Positions 25,852 to 34,526 of a DNA stretch of 64,000 nt are shown here, piece by piece; position 1 is the stretch's first letter; the number at the start of each line of letters is the position of its first letter. This DNA is from an uncultured Bacteroidales bacterium (GTDB lineage: Bacteria; Bacteroidota; Bacteroidia; Bacteroidales; UBA932), in contig UQMB01000003.1 in the NCBI GenBank assembly GCA_900541925.1, forward strand, positions 1-64,000. The letters run 5' to 3'. Under the pieces are notes generated by a model. That model saw nothing but the letters and a program-made list of their open reading frames with translations, was not told the DNA's origin and made no database searches. Position numbers and translations under genes: made by a program.

Positions 25852-26424
25852 ATGAAAGGTGTAAGAATATTCCTTGCTGACGGTTTTGAGGATGTTGAGG
25901 CCCTTGCCGTCTGTGACATACTCCGCCGTGGCGGGGTGGATGTCAAGTTGACCGCAATCACTGATGCTCCATCGGTCAAGTCTTCTCATGGTGTGTGCGT
26001 GGTGCCGGATGAACATCTGTCCGGGCTGGACCGCTCCGAGGCAGGCACTTGCGCCGAGGATGTGATGATTTTCCCCGGCGGTATGCCAGGCTCGTCGAGC
26101 CTCGCTTCATGCGGGGAGCTGATCTCGATGATGAGGTTCCACTACATGGCTGGCGGCACGGTGGCCGCCATCTGTGCGGCTCCGGGGCTGGTGCTCAGCC
26201 AGCTTGACGGGCTGGAAGGGGTGGAATTCACCTGTTTCGACGGTTTTGAGGCTCATCTCCAGGCGAAAGGGGCTGTTTTCGCGCCGAAGCCTGCCGTGGT
26301 CTGCGGGCGGATCATCACCGGCCGTTCCGCGGGGCACGCTCCGGCATTCGGGCTTGCGATACTTGATCGTCTGCGCGGTGCGGAAGTCGCTTCCGAGGTG
26401 CGTCACGCGCTTTACCTTGACTGA
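25852..26424 (+). CDS. DJ-1/PfpI family protein (class I glutamine amidotransferase-like)
   Basis: 190 residues. It shows the DJ-1 pattern: LADGFEDVEA with the conserved Glu, DVMIFPGGMPG, and the nucleophile elbow AAICAAPG with the reactive Cys. C-terminal ITGRSAGHAPAFGLAIL matches the usual SxGPGTAxxFAL region. Family members act as protein/nucleotide deglycases, chaperones or glyoxalases; the role here is open. It starts 6 bases after the isomerase-like gene and ends 2 bases before the S4 gene. Confidence 0.92.
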   Translation: MKGVRIFLADGFEDVEALAVCDILRRGGVDVKLTAITDAPSVKSSHGVCVVPDEHLSGLDRSEAGTCAEDVMIFPGGMPGSSSLASCGELISMMRFHYMAGGTVAAICAAPGLVLSQLDGLEGVEFTCFDGFEAHLQAKGAVFAPKPAVVCGRIITGRSAGHAPAFGLAILDRLRGAEVASEVRHALYLD

Positions 26425-26426
26425 GG

Positions 26427-26810
26427 ATGGACAGCGTAAGACTTGACAAATATCTCTGGGCCATCCGCGTCTTCAAGACGAGGAGCGATGCCACGGATGC
26501 CTGCAACGGCAACAAGGTGCGCCTGTCCGGCGTGACGGCCAAGCCCTCCAAGGCGGTCAAACCCGGGGACACGATCGAAGTCCGCAAGGCCTCGGCCCTG
26601 TTCACCTACAAGGTCCTGCAGCTTACGGAATCCCGTATGGGCGCCGCGCTCGTCCCGCAATATGCGGAGAACCTCACTCCTGACTCCGAACTTGAGAAAC
26701 TTCACGCCCCGAGGGAGACGATAGTGCTCCAGAGGGACAGAGGGGCGGGGCGTCCCACCAAGAAGGACCGCCGCCAGCTGGATGAACTTATGGATAATTT
26801 GGACTATTAA
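26427..26810 (+). CDS. Hsp15-like S4 RNA-binding protein
   Basis: 127 residues. An N-terminal S4 domain (VRLDKYLWAIRVFKTRSDATDACNGNKV, quoted in part as RLDKYLWAIRVFKTR and VRLSGVTAKPSKAVKPGD) is followed by a basic tail (GAGRPTKKDRRQLDEL), as in HslR/YrfH. Hsp15 binds stalled 50S subunits carrying nascent chain-tRNA. It is packed tightly in a plus-strand run ahead of glmS. Confidence 0.9.
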   Translation: MDSVRLDKYLWAIRVFKTRSDATDACNGNKVRLSGVTAKPSKAVKPGDTIEVRKASALFTYKVLQLTESRMGAALVPQYAENLTPDSELEKLHAPRETIVLQRDRGAGRPTKKDRRQLDELMDNLDY

Positions 26811-26825
26811 GCATACACGGAAACT

Positions 26826-28670
26826 ATGTGTGGAATTGTAGGATACGTCGGGGGCAGACAGGCTTACCCGATACTCATAAAGGGATTGACAAGACTCGAA
26901 TACAGGGGTTACGACAGCGCCGGCGCCGCACTCATCAACGATGACGGGCAGCTGGTGATATACAAGACCAAAGGCAAGGTCAAGGACCTCGAGAAAGTCG
27001 CGGAAGGCAAGGATGTCAGCGGTACCGCAGGTATCGCACACACCCGTTGGGCCACTCACGGTGAGCCGAGCGATGTCAACGCGCACCCGCATTATTCGGA
27101 GAGTCACAATCTCGCCATCGTCCACAATGGCATCATCGAAAACTACCTGTCGCTCAGGACGGAACTTGAGAGGCACGGTTATCATTTCGCCAGCCAGACC
27201 GACACGGAGGTGCTGATCCAGCTCGTGCAGTATATGATGGACTCTCACGGCATAAGTGTCGAGGAGGCTGTCCCGCTCGCCCTGCGCAATGTCATAGGCG
27301 CATATGCCATCGTCATCATCAACAAGAATGAGCCGGGCAGGATGATTGCCGCCCGCAAGGGCAGCCCGCTCGTGATCGGCGTGGGGGATGACGAGTATTT
27401 CGTCGGCTCCGACGCGACGCCTATCATAGAGTTCACCAACAAGGTCGTCTATCTGGAGGAAGAGCAGATCGCCTATATAGAGCGTGGCAGTGACCTTCGC
27501 ATCACGGATTTGAGGAGCGTCGAGCAGACTCCGGTCGTGCGGGAGCTCCGGATGAGTCTGAGTGAGATAGAGAAGGGCGGTTTCCCTCATTTCATGCTCA
27601 AGGAGATATTCGAGCAGCCGCGGACGCTGCGAGCCTCTATGCAGGGCCGGCTTCATCCGGACCTGGGCACCGTCAAGCTGTCCGGCATCATAGACAACCG
27701 TGAGCGTATCCTGGGCGCCAAGCGCTTCGTGATCTGCGCCTGTGGCACATCCTGGCATGCGGGCCTGATCGGCAAATACATCATCGAGGAGTTGACCCGC
27801 ATCCCGGTGGATGTGGAGTATGCCTCAGAGTTCCGCTACCGCAAGCCGGTGATTTTCCCTACGGATGTGGTCATAGCGATATCGCAGTCAGGAGAGACTG
27901 CGGACACCCTCGCCGCCATCAAGCTCGCGAAGGAGTCCGGAGCCTTCCTTTTCGGAATCTGCAATGTCGTGGGCTCCTCGATCGCCCGCGAGACCAACAC
28001 CGGCTGTTACACCCATATCGGTCCGGAGATCGGCGTGGCTTCCACCAAGGCTTTCACGGCTCAGGTGACGACGCTTTTCCTTATCGCTCTCAGCATAGCC
28101 GAGCAGCTCGGTACTGTCTCTGATGAGAGGCGCGCCCATCTGGTGAGCGAGCTCCAGACAATCCCGGACAAGATTTCCAAGATTCTGGAGCACGACTCGG
28201 AGATAGCGGAGCTGGCCAAGGTGTTCATCTATGTGCGCAATTTCCTGTACCTCGGACGCGGGTACAACTATCCTGTGGCGCTGGAGGGCGCCCTTAAGCT
28301 CAAGGAGATATCCTATATACATGCCGAAGGTTATCCTGCCGCGGAGATGAAGCACGGACCTATCGCCCTCATCGACGATGAGATGCCGGTGGTGGTGATA
28401 GCGCCGAAGAGAGGACATTATGACAAGATACTCAGCAATATACAGGAGATAAAGGCCCGTAAGGGCAAGATTATCAGCATCGTGACGGAAGGCGACACGG
28501 ATGTGCGGAACATTTCGGACTGGTGTTTCGAGATTCCGGACACGGAGGAGTGCTTCGTGCCTATCCTCTCTGTAGTGCCTCTGCAGCTGCTGGCCTATCA
28601 TGTCGCAATCGCCAAGGGCCGTGATGTGGACCAGCCGCGCAACCTGGCCAAATCCGTGACCGTAGAATAA
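26826..28670 (+). CDS. glmS: Glutamine-fructose-6-phosphate aminotransferase (isomerizing)
   Basis: 614 residues. The N-terminal glutaminase domain begins MCGIVGYVG with catalytic Cys2 and has RLEYRGYDSAG and HTRWATHG. Two SIS domains follow (CGTSWHAG, AISQSGETADTLAA; FLGRGYNYPVALEGALKLKEISYIHAE split across ~470-500), ending NLAKSVTVE. It makes glucosamine-6-phosphate for peptidoglycan and lipid A. No glmS ribozyme is expected in this phylum, and only 15 bases separate it from the preceding gene. Confidence 0.97.
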   Translation: MCGIVGYVGGRQAYPILIKGLTRLEYRGYDSAGAALINDDGQLVIYKTKGKVKDLEKVAEGKDVSGTAGIAHTRWATHGEPSDVNAHPHYSESHNLAIVHNGIIENYLSLRTELERHGYHFASQTDTEVLIQLVQYMMDSHGISVEEAVPLALRNVIGAYAIVIINKNEPGRMIAARKGSPLVIGVGDDEYFVGSDATPIIEFTNKVVYLEEEQIAYIERGSDLRITDLRSVEQTPVVRELRMSLSEIEKGGFPHFMLKEIFEQPRTLRASMQGRLHPDLGTVKLSGIIDNRERILGAKRFVICACGTSWHAGLIGKYIIEELTRIPVDVEYASEFRYRKPVIFPTDVVIAISQSGETADTLAAIKLAKESGAFLFGICNVVGSSIARETNTGCYTHIGPEIGVASTKAFTAQVTTLFLIALSIAEQLGTVSDERRAHLVSELQTIPDKISKILEHDSEIAELAKVFIYVRNFLYLGRGYNYPVALEGALKLKEISYIHAEGYPAAEMKHGPIALIDDEMPVVVIAPKRGHYDKILSNIQEIKARKGKIISIVTEGDTDVRNISDWCFEIPDTEECFVPILSVVPLQLLAYHVAIAKGRDVDQPRNLAKSVTVE

Positions 28671-28703
28671 AAAGACAGATTCAGTTTAAAATTTATATTC
28701 ATC

Positions 28704-29459
28704 ATGAGAAAGAAGATTGTAGCAGGCAACTGGAAGATGAACACCATCAAGCCTGAAGGAGTTGAACTTGCGAAGGCCGTGGCAGAGAAGTCTGCCGCCG
28801 TGCCTGAGGGCGTGGGACTTATTGTGGCTCCTCCTTTCACGCATCTCTGCGCTGTCGGCAAGGCTCTCGCCGGTTCCCGCGTGGAGCTTTCCGCCCAGAA
28901 CTGCGCCGACCATGTCAAGGGTGCGTACACCGGTGAGGTTTCCGCCGAGATGGTCAAGGCCGTAGGCTGCCAGTGGACGATTCTCGGACACTCCGAGCGC
29001 CGTCAGTACTATGGGGAGACGGATGAGAAGCTCGTCGAGAAGGTGAAGCTTGCCCTTGAGGCCGGACTTGGGGTCATCCTCTGCGTAGGCGAGAACCTTG
29101 AAGAGAGAGAGGCCGGCAAGCATTTCGACGTATGCTCAGCCCAGATAGAGAATGTACTCTACAAATTCTCCGCCGAGGATATGAAGAAGGTCATCGTCGC
29201 TTACGAGCCTGTATGGGCCATCGGTACCGGCAAGACCGCCACTGCCGAGCAGGCGGAGGAGATCCACGCCCATATCCGCAAGGTGCTTGCCGACAAATTC
29301 GGTGAGGCTGTGGCAGAGGACACCACCATACTCTATGGCGGGTCATGCAAGCCTTCAAACGCTAAAGAGCTTTTCGCTCAGAAAGATATCGACGGCGGAC
29401 TTATCGGAGGAGCGGCCCTCAAGGCTGACGACTTCATCCAGATAGCCATGTCATTCTAA
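28704..29459 (+). CDS. tpiA: Triosephosphate isomerase
   Basis: 251 residues. AGNWKMN with the catalytic Lys, LGHSERR with catalytic His, AYEPVWAIGTGKTA with catalytic Glu, and the phosphate-binding LYGGSCKPSN and GGLIGGAAL are all present. It interconverts DHAP and glyceraldehyde-3-phosphate in glycolysis. Its last 9 bases overlap the stop of the convergent lipoprotein gene. Confidence 0.97.
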   Translation: MRKKIVAGNWKMNTIKPEGVELAKAVAEKSAAVPEGVGLIVAPPFTHLCAVGKALAGSRVELSAQNCADHVKGAYTGEVSAEMVKAVGCQWTILGHSERRQYYGETDEKLVEKVKLALEAGLGVILCVGENLEEREAGKHFDVCSAQIENVLYKFSAEDMKKVIVAYEPVWAIGTGKTATAEQAEEIHAHIRKVLADKFGEAVAEDTTILYGGSCKPSNAKELFAQKDIDGGLIGGAALKADDFIQIAMSF

Positions 29460-29864
29460 GACGGAGACGCTCACGCCTATACGGCTTGAGTCGCTCCATA
29501 GCCAGAACTTCTCACCCTCGGTCCTTATGACCTTGAGGGTGAGATTTTTTCTTGTGAGGATGTCAGTTTCGGTGGTCCATACGAGATCGGCCTTGAGCGT
29601 CTCGCCCTCGGAGGACGGAGTGCTGTCCATCTTGACGATGTAGAAGTCTGACATGTTGTCCGTGAAGGCCCGGAATTCCCTGTTGGCCCTGTTGTATGAC
29701 ATCTGGCAGCTGAGCGGGTCATATTTGAACGGGATGTCCCGTCCCACCTGTATCCGCAGGTCTTCGGTCTGTGAGAAGGCGCGCATAAACTTGTCCGGCG
29801 AGCAGCCCTGCGCCCCGGCGAGCAGCGCGGCCGCCATGGTGGCCGCAAGAATCTTCGTTTTCAT
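29451..29864 (-). CDS. Small lipoprotein, unknown function
   Basis: 137 residues from ATG 29864, which overlaps the M6 protease stop by ATGA; the frame is open further upstream but that part lies within the protease. It has a lipoprotein signal, with the lipobox ending AGAQG-C. The mature part is beta-rich with no recognised domain (FRAFTDNMSDFYIVKMDS, FWLWSDSSRIGVSVSVLE). Coupling to the protease suggests the two work together at the surface or are simply cotranscribed. Confidence 0.75.
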   Translation of the reverse strand: MKTKILAATMAAALLAGAQGCSPDKFMRAFSQTEDLRIQVGRDIPFKYDPLSCQMSYNRANREFRAFTDNMSDFYIVKMDSTPSSEGETLKADLVWTTETDILTRKNLTLKVIRTEGEKFWLWSDSSRIGVSVSVLE

Positions 29865-31513
29865 AGCCTGACCTCCTTTATCAATATGTCGGTGCTCCCG
29901 TCTTCCAGCAGCATCTCCGCCTTCAGCGTCCCCTCCTCGCTGATGCTGTAGTAGCCGTCCGGTCCTGTCTGGATGCTCTTCCCGTTGAAGTACCACTTGA
30001 CTTCTGCCGCCTTTGGCGCGTTGAACACCCTGAGCGGGATCCTGGCGCCTTTCTCGAACCTCCCGTCCGCTTTCCTGTCGCTTCCCTTGAGATAGATGTA
30101 CGGATAGCTGTCGTTGCGGTAGACCTTGGTGAGAAAAGATGAACTTATCGAGGCGGAGCTGCCGTCGCTGTATTTTGCCCTGACTGTGTATTTGTAATGC
30201 GTGTGCGGTGAGAGCCCTGTCAGGGTGCAGCTTAGCGCGTCTGCGGGCGCGCTTGCGCTGAAACTGCCTGACTGGCTGCGGTATTCGATATCATAGCCCT
30301 CTATGGTTCCCATGCCCTTGTCCACCGTCCAGCTGATGATGGCCGCGTCCTGGAATATGGCCGTGCCCGTTATCGAGAGCGGTTCCGTGACCTCGAACGA
30401 CACGCTGCCGTCCCTGTTGACCCTGATGTCTTTCAGCGCGAGGGTCGAGGTGCTGTCGTTCCAGAACCTGAATGCCGGAGAACTGTCCGAGCTGAAACTG
30501 TCGCGCCCCTCACTGGAGAAAAACAGTTTCCCATTATCGGGGTCGGCTGCCAGCAGGGCGGCGCATTGCCTGTCCGGGCGGCAGTTGACCTGAGAGTGCT
30601 TCCACCTCTCGGCGGCGGTGAGGTCTTTCTTGTAGTAGTCCGACCAGCCGGCATTGAGCCCCGACTTGTCGACATGGTAGATTGCGAGCCCTTGTCCCTC
30701 TTTGCATTCGAACAGGAAATACTCGTCCCGGCCTTCGGCGGCTGCTTTGAGGTACTGCCCTGCCCGGCTGAACGGCTGGAGGGTGTGGCTGCCCTTGCGC
30801 AATGTGCCTGGCAGTCCGGTCCCGAGGATGTCCAGGTCCACTGCGCAGAATCCCGGGACGATGGCGTTCTTGCAGCCGTTGTCCATTATCCCTGTGTCCC
30901 ACAGACCTTTGGCAAGTCCGCCGCTGCCCTCTCCGTCGGTGTCATACAGGTCGCTTAGCCCGAGGAAATGGCCGAATTCGTGGCAGAAAACCCCTATTCC
31001 AGCCTTTGTGGGCGTTTCCCCGCCGGTTGAGGAGAGCTCCGTGCTGACGCAGAAGCTGTTGATCGTCCTGCCGCCGGCTTCTATGGTGCCGCCGCGGTCT
31101 TTGAGGAACCCGTGCTGCGGCCAGATCCAATCTTCTCCCGCACCGTCGGCTTCGCTGAATCCGGCGGTTATGATGAACACGTTGTCCACGCTTCCGTCGG
31201 AGTTGTTGTCATAGAGGGAGAAATCTATCCCGCTTCTGGTGCAGGCATATCTGACCGCTTCGTGAAGCAGGACATCCTTGCGGTCGGAGTAGTTGGCCCC
31301 ATAATAGGAGACCGGTTTGGGCAGGGTGATTGCGGTGGCGAGGTCAAACCTGTATTCGTCGTTGAGCCCCGGCTGGCTGTTGAAGTAGTCTTCCGCCTGC
31401 TGCACGGAGGCTTTGAGTTCCTCTGCCGTACATGTCAACGCCCTGTCCTCGAACTGGACAGGGATTACCACCATCCTGAAGACGGCGAGGATGATTGCGA
31501 TGCATAAATCCAT
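29861..31513 (-). CDS. M6-family metalloprotease with fibronectin type III domain
   Basis: 550 residues. A short hydrophobic N-terminus (CIAIILAVFRMVVIPVQF) is followed at once by the M6 opening VIPVQFED. The zinc motif HEFGHFLGLSDLYD is at His178, in the extended form HExxHxxGxxD. GIMDNG downstream fits the met-turn region of the family. Residues about 375-465 form an fn3 domain (TVDKGMGTIEGYDIEYRSQSG, LTGLSPHTHYKYTVRAKY, parts). The signal peptide is unusually short; a start further upstream is not visible. It is probably secreted and cleaves proteins; a relative is immune inhibitor A. Confidence 0.85.
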   Translation of the reverse strand: MDLCIAIILAVFRMVVIPVQFEDRALTCTAEELKASVQQAEDYFNSQPGLNDEYRFDLATAITLPKPVSYYGANYSDRKDVLLHEAVRYACTRSGIDFSLYDNNSDGSVDNVFIITAGFSEADGAGEDWIWPQHGFLKDRGGTIEAGGRTINSFCVSTELSSTGGETPTKAGIGVFCHEFGHFLGLSDLYDTDGEGSGGLAKGLWDTGIMDNGCKNAIVPGFCAVDLDILGTGLPGTLRKGSHTLQPFSRAGQYLKAAAEGRDEYFLFECKEGQGLAIYHVDKSGLNAGWSDYYKKDLTAAERWKHSQVNCRPDRQCAALLAADPDNGKLFFSSEGRDSFSSDSSPAFRFWNDSTSTLALKDIRVNRDGSVSFEVTEPLSITGTAIFQDAAIISWTVDKGMGTIEGYDIEYRSQSGSFSASAPADALSCTLTGLSPHTHYKYTVRAKYSDGSSASISSSFLTKVYRNDSYPYIYLKGSDRKADGRFEKGARIPLRVFNAPKAAEVKWYFNGKSIQTGPDGYYSISEEGTLKAEMLLEDGSTDILIKEVRL

Positions 31514-31551
31514 CCGGTAAAGGTTTCAGTATGCATAGTTAGTGAGAATTT

Positions 31552-31597
31552 CTGAAAAAAGCAAAGGGCCGGTCACCCTCACGGCTCCCGACCCTTA
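31552..31597 (-). terminator. Terminator after the histone-like gene
   Basis: Read on the minus strand, AGGGTCGG pairs with CCGGCCCT (one G-U) around a loop that contains GTGAGGG, and the stem is followed by TTGCTTTTTTC. It would end the 31675-31851 transcript before the M6 gene. Confidence 0.6.
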
Positions 31598-31674
31598 GAC
31601 GTGTACTAAAACCTAAACCTGCAACATAGATGCGGAAGGTTTTGGTAACGTTGCATTATGACGAAAAAAATTGC

Positions 31675-31851
31675 TTATTTCTTTGTCTCAGCAACTGAAA
31701 CTTTGCGGAACTCCTTGAGATCCTTCATGAGATCGAGCGCAGCCTTGCGTGCGCGTGCTCCTGCGGCCTTGTTGCCCTTGGCAACCTGTGCTTCTGCGTT
31801 GGCTACGAAGAGATCGATGTTCTCTTTGATTTTGTTGACGAGTGTTTCCAT
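31675..31851 (-). CDS. Histone H1-like small basic protein
   Basis: 58 residues, beginning METLVNKIKENIDLF and ending SVAETKK. It is lysine/alanine rich with the core KGNKAAGARARKAALDLMKDLKEFRK. This is the small histone-H1/Hc1-like protein widespread in Bacteroidetes, which probably binds DNA or compacts the nucleoid. It is monocistronic: terminator after it at 31552-31597, and an AT-rich upstream region with a TATATTGC box near 31905. Confidence 0.9.
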   Translation of the reverse strand: METLVNKIKENIDLFVANAEAQVAKGNKAAGARARKAALDLMKDLKEFRKVSVAETKK

Positions 31852-31944
31852 TTTTAATAATATTTTAGAATGTTGATAATGGTCAATGCCGCAACGGGTT
31901 GCAATATAAAAAAAGATTTTTTTAATTCCTAAACTTCGAAAGAA

Positions 31945-32559
31945 TTATTCGTGATTTTCTTCTTTTTGCGGCTTTGTTTCTGCTTTTTCCTTGCTGTTGA
32001 GGGCCGTCATGGCCTTTTCGATGCCTGCCAGAGCCCAGGTGCGGACGCCTTCGATGACCCTCTTCTCTATGGCCGGCAGTTCAGCCATCTGCTCTTCGCT
32101 GAAACTTCCGAGCACGAAATTCACCTGTCCGCCCTGCGCGAAGTCGTGGCCGACTCCGATACGGGTGCGGGCGAAGTCCTTGGTCCCGAGCAGTTCCTGG
32201 ATGTTCTTCAGGCCGTTGTGGCCTCCGTCGCTGCCGGACTTGCGCATCCTCGCCGTGCCGAACGGGAGGTTGAGGTCGTCGCAGATTATCATTATGTGGT
32301 CCGTCGGGATGTCAAGTCGTCCCTGCCAGTACCGTACGGCGTTGCCGCTGAGGTTCATGTATGTGGACGGCTTGAGGAGGCGGAATTCCCGGCCCTTGTC
32401 CTTGACGGTGGCGATGTCTCCGTAGCGTTCAGTAGAAAAAACGACATTGGACGCCTGAGCCCAGGCATCCAATGTCATGAATCCTATATTGTGTCGCGTT
32501 GAAGAGTATTCGGCACCGATGTTGCCGAGACCTGCTATCAGATAAGTCTTCTCGGACAC
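31945..32559 (-). CDS. pth: Peptidyl-tRNA hydrolase
   Basis: 204 residues. LIAGLGNIGAEYSSTRHNIGF carries the catalytic His and Asn (quoted parts: GLGNIGAEY, TRHNIGF), followed by LLKPSTYMNLSG, DDLNLPFG and SDGGHNGLKNI. It recycles peptidyl-tRNA lost from ribosomes. A charged tail of ~15 residues (KEKAETKPQKEENHE) extends past the usual end. It lies 12 bases after bL25, the common ctc-pth pairing. Confidence 0.96.
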   Translation of the reverse strand: MSEKTYLIAGLGNIGAEYSSTRHNIGFMTLDAWAQASNVVFSTERYGDIATVKDKGREFRLLKPSTYMNLSGNAVRYWQGRLDIPTDHIMIICDDLNLPFGTARMRKSGSDGGHNGLKNIQELLGTKDFARTRIGVGHDFAQGGQVNFVLGSFSEEQMAELPAIEKRVIEGVRTWALAGIEKAMTALNSKEKAETKPQKEENHE

Positions 32560-32571
32560 GATATTTCAACT

Positions 32572-33141
32572 TTAGGCTGCTGCGGCAGCTGAGTTGCGGG
32601 TAGCCTTGACGCCGCAGATGATGGTGTCCTTGTCGCTTACGATGGTCACATCCTTGAGGCTGATGTCGCTGGCCCTGAGCTTCTTCTCGAGTCCGAGGCT
32701 GGAGATGTCCACGCTCACCTTGTCAGGGAGGTTGGCCATGAGGGCGCTGATGCGCAGCTCGCGTGCCGGCTGGAAGAACTTACCGCCCTGCTGTACACCG
32801 ATGGCGTGTCCGGTGATCTCGATAGGGACGTTGATGCAGATAGGCTTGGTCTCGTTGACAGCGAGGAAGTCCACGTGCAGGCACTCGTCTGAGACTGGAT
32901 GCCACTGGAGTTCGTGGAGGATTGCGGTCTGCTTGCAGCCGTTGTCGAGGACGAGGTCCACGATGTATGATGCCGGAGTGTTGGTCAGGGCGCTGAGCTC
33001 CTTGGCGTCAACGGTGAAAAGTACATTTTCCATACCGCAGCCGTAGAGGTTGCATGGTACGAGGCCCTGCTTGCGGAGAGCCTTCAGAGCGGCCTTGCCG
33101 TCCGCTTTGCGGACCTGGCCTTTGAGTTCGAAATGCTGCAT
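32572..33141 (-). CDS. rplY: Ribosomal protein bL25 (Ctc type)
   Basis: 189 residues, the long Ctc form rather than the ~95-residue E. coli form. The N-terminal L25 domain (KGQVRKADGKAALKALRKQG, VPCNLYG, LHVDFLAVN) binds 5S rRNA. The C-terminal TL5-like beta domain runs from about residue 95 (ITGHAIGVQQGG, LPDKVSVDISSLGLE). It is transcribed with pth from a promoter at 33226-33233 and has a leader of about 80 bases. Confidence 0.96.
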   Translation of the reverse strand: MQHFELKGQVRKADGKAALKALRKQGLVPCNLYGCGMENVLFTVDAKELSALTNTPASYIVDLVLDNGCKQTAILHELQWHPVSDECLHVDFLAVNETKPICINVPIEITGHAIGVQQGGKFFQPARELRISALMANLPDKVSVDISSLGLEKKLRASDISLKDVTIVSDKDTIICGVKATRNSAAAAA

Positions 33142-33196
33142 TTCTTGAAATGTTAAAATGTGTTACTCAATCTGATTTCTCAGATCCCATTGCACC

Positions 33197-33215
33197 AAAA
33201 CCGCCGCGCGGTTTT
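33197..33215 (-). promoter_or_regulatory. Hairpin in the bL25 mRNA leader
   Basis: AAAACCGC (33197-33204) and GCGGTTTT (33208-33215) form a perfect 8-bp stem with a 3-base loop. It lies downstream of the promoter box and about 55 bases before the start codon, so it would be near the 5' end of the leader. There is no T-run on the minus strand, so it is not a terminator. Confidence 0.5.
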
Positions 33216-33225
33216 AAAATGCGCG

Positions 33226-33233
33226 CAAAGATA
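33226..33233 (-). promoter_or_regulatory. -7 box of the rplY-pth operon
   Basis: On the minus strand TATCTTTG is an exact TAnnTTTG. Confidence 0.6.
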
Positions 33234-33259
33234 GTGAAAATCGGGAGTTTGTACAAATT

Positions 33260-34504
33260 TTATTCGGCGACGAGTCCGACGGCCCTGTTCCAGCTCAGGC
33301 CTTTATAATATGCCGTGAGTCTTGGTCTTGACGGTGAGGGCAGATAGGAACTCAGCCCGCAGCATCTTTCCAGCGGAGTCTTGAAGAAAGATTCTGTTTC
33401 CGCGTGGTATTCTATGCACCCGGCGAGCGCCTTGTCGAGCATTGAGAGTTCGCCGCTGTCCGCTCCTGCCTCCCTGGCCGCGTCACGGATGTCATAGAAC
33501 CAGTCTTTCGTGCTGCTGCCGGCACCGTAGAAATACGGTTGCACCTTGCCGCGGTCGATGTTGTCGAATCCTTCCCTGTGGGACGCCACTATGCCGGAGA
33601 AGACTTCGGCGAGCCTGTCCAGCCCCCTGCAGTCCAGCAGGGTCACGGTGGCGGACCTGCTGTTGCCGCTCTGCGAGTCGTAGTAGTTGAAAAAGTCCTC
33701 GCAGATGGATTTGAGGTCCGGGTTGCGCCCGGCGAGCAGATGCCATGGCATAGGCTTGTAGATGAAGCCTTCCGCTATCACTTCTGTCGGGGAGAACACT
33801 ATCCTGTCGCAGACATTCTTGAGTTCCCATGCCACTTCCACTCCTCCCATCAGGCAGGAGTCGAAGATGATGTACTCGAGTTTCATCGGTATGGCGGCTG
33901 CGAAGTCCGTGAGGTCTATTTCCATGTTGCGCTCGTAGCTGCCGACGAACTGGCTCCCCAAGGCTTTAGTGAGGGGAAACTCTTCCGCTTCCCGCTCCTG
34001 TGTCGTGCTGAACGCAAATTCTCCTTCTTCTGCGGCTTTATACCCGCATGGGGCCCATCCGGTGGAGTGGGAGGAGAAGATCATGCCGTATCTTTTGGCC
34101 GGGAAGAGTCCCCTGATGTCGAACAGCGCGGCGGTGAGGGACTCGGCGGTGGCGCTCTTGGTGTCTGCCGGGTAGATTCTGAGGGTGTCGATCACATTCT
34201 GTCCGCCGCGGTTGCAGAACTGCAGCAGTACTGGGGGATTGTCGGTTGTGTACCCCCCGCCCGGGGCGGTGTTGTGACAGAAGGCTACGATGGCCTTGTC
34301 GGCCGTGTCATAAGGGAGGTTGCCTTCCTTGAGCTGCTCGAGGTTGCTTCGGATGTTGGCGCTGAGGTTGTTGTATCCCATCCCGCAATATATGATCACC
34401 TCCCTGTATTCTCTGGTGGTGACCGGGTTTTCCCGCTCGCAGGCGGCCAGACTCAGCAGCATCAATGCTGCGGCCAGCGTCTCTTTGAATCTGAATCTTC
34501 TCAT
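33260..34504 (-). CDS. Clostripain-family (C11) cysteine peptidase, lipoprotein
   Basis: 414 residues with a lipoprotein signal (SLAA-C). The C11 catalytic pair is visible: His146 in SSHSTGW and Cys217 in FDSCLMGGVE, with EVAWELK after it. The N-terminal part (IIYCGMGYNNLS, DTADKAIVAF) is the usual beta-alpha opening. It is predicted to cleave after basic residues, at the outer membrane or surface. The gene is monocistronic or ends just before the bL25 promoter. Confidence 0.9.
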   Translation of the reverse strand: MRRFRFKETLAAALMLLSLAACERENPVTTREYREVIIYCGMGYNNLSANIRSNLEQLKEGNLPYDTADKAIVAFCHNTAPGGGYTTDNPPVLLQFCNRGGQNVIDTLRIYPADTKSATAESLTAALFDIRGLFPAKRYGMIFSSHSTGWAPCGYKAAEEGEFAFSTTQEREAEEFPLTKALGSQFVGSYERNMEIDLTDFAAAIPMKLEYIIFDSCLMGGVEVAWELKNVCDRIVFSPTEVIAEGFIYKPMPWHLLAGRNPDLKSICEDFFNYYDSQSGNSRSATVTLLDCRGLDRLAEVFSGIVASHREGFDNIDRGKVQPYFYGAGSSTKDWFYDIRDAAREAGADSGELSMLDKALAGCIEYHAETESFFKTPLERCCGLSSYLPSPSRPRLTAYYKGLSWNRAVGLVAE

Positions 34505-34509
34505 CCCGA

Positions 34510-34517
34510 CAAAGTTA
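34510..34517 (-). promoter_or_regulatory. -7 box of the C11 peptidase gene
   Basis: On the minus strand TAACTTTG is an exact match, with only 5 bases before the ATG at 34504; the mRNA would be nearly leaderless. Confidence 0.6.
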
Positions 34518-34526
34518 AGAAAAAAA

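Noticed and set aside
26412..27758. 448-codon open frame on the minus strand, opposite the S4 gene and glmS
   Set aside because: It is the mirror of two clearly functional genes in GC-rich DNA; it has no domain or signal and an odd composition.
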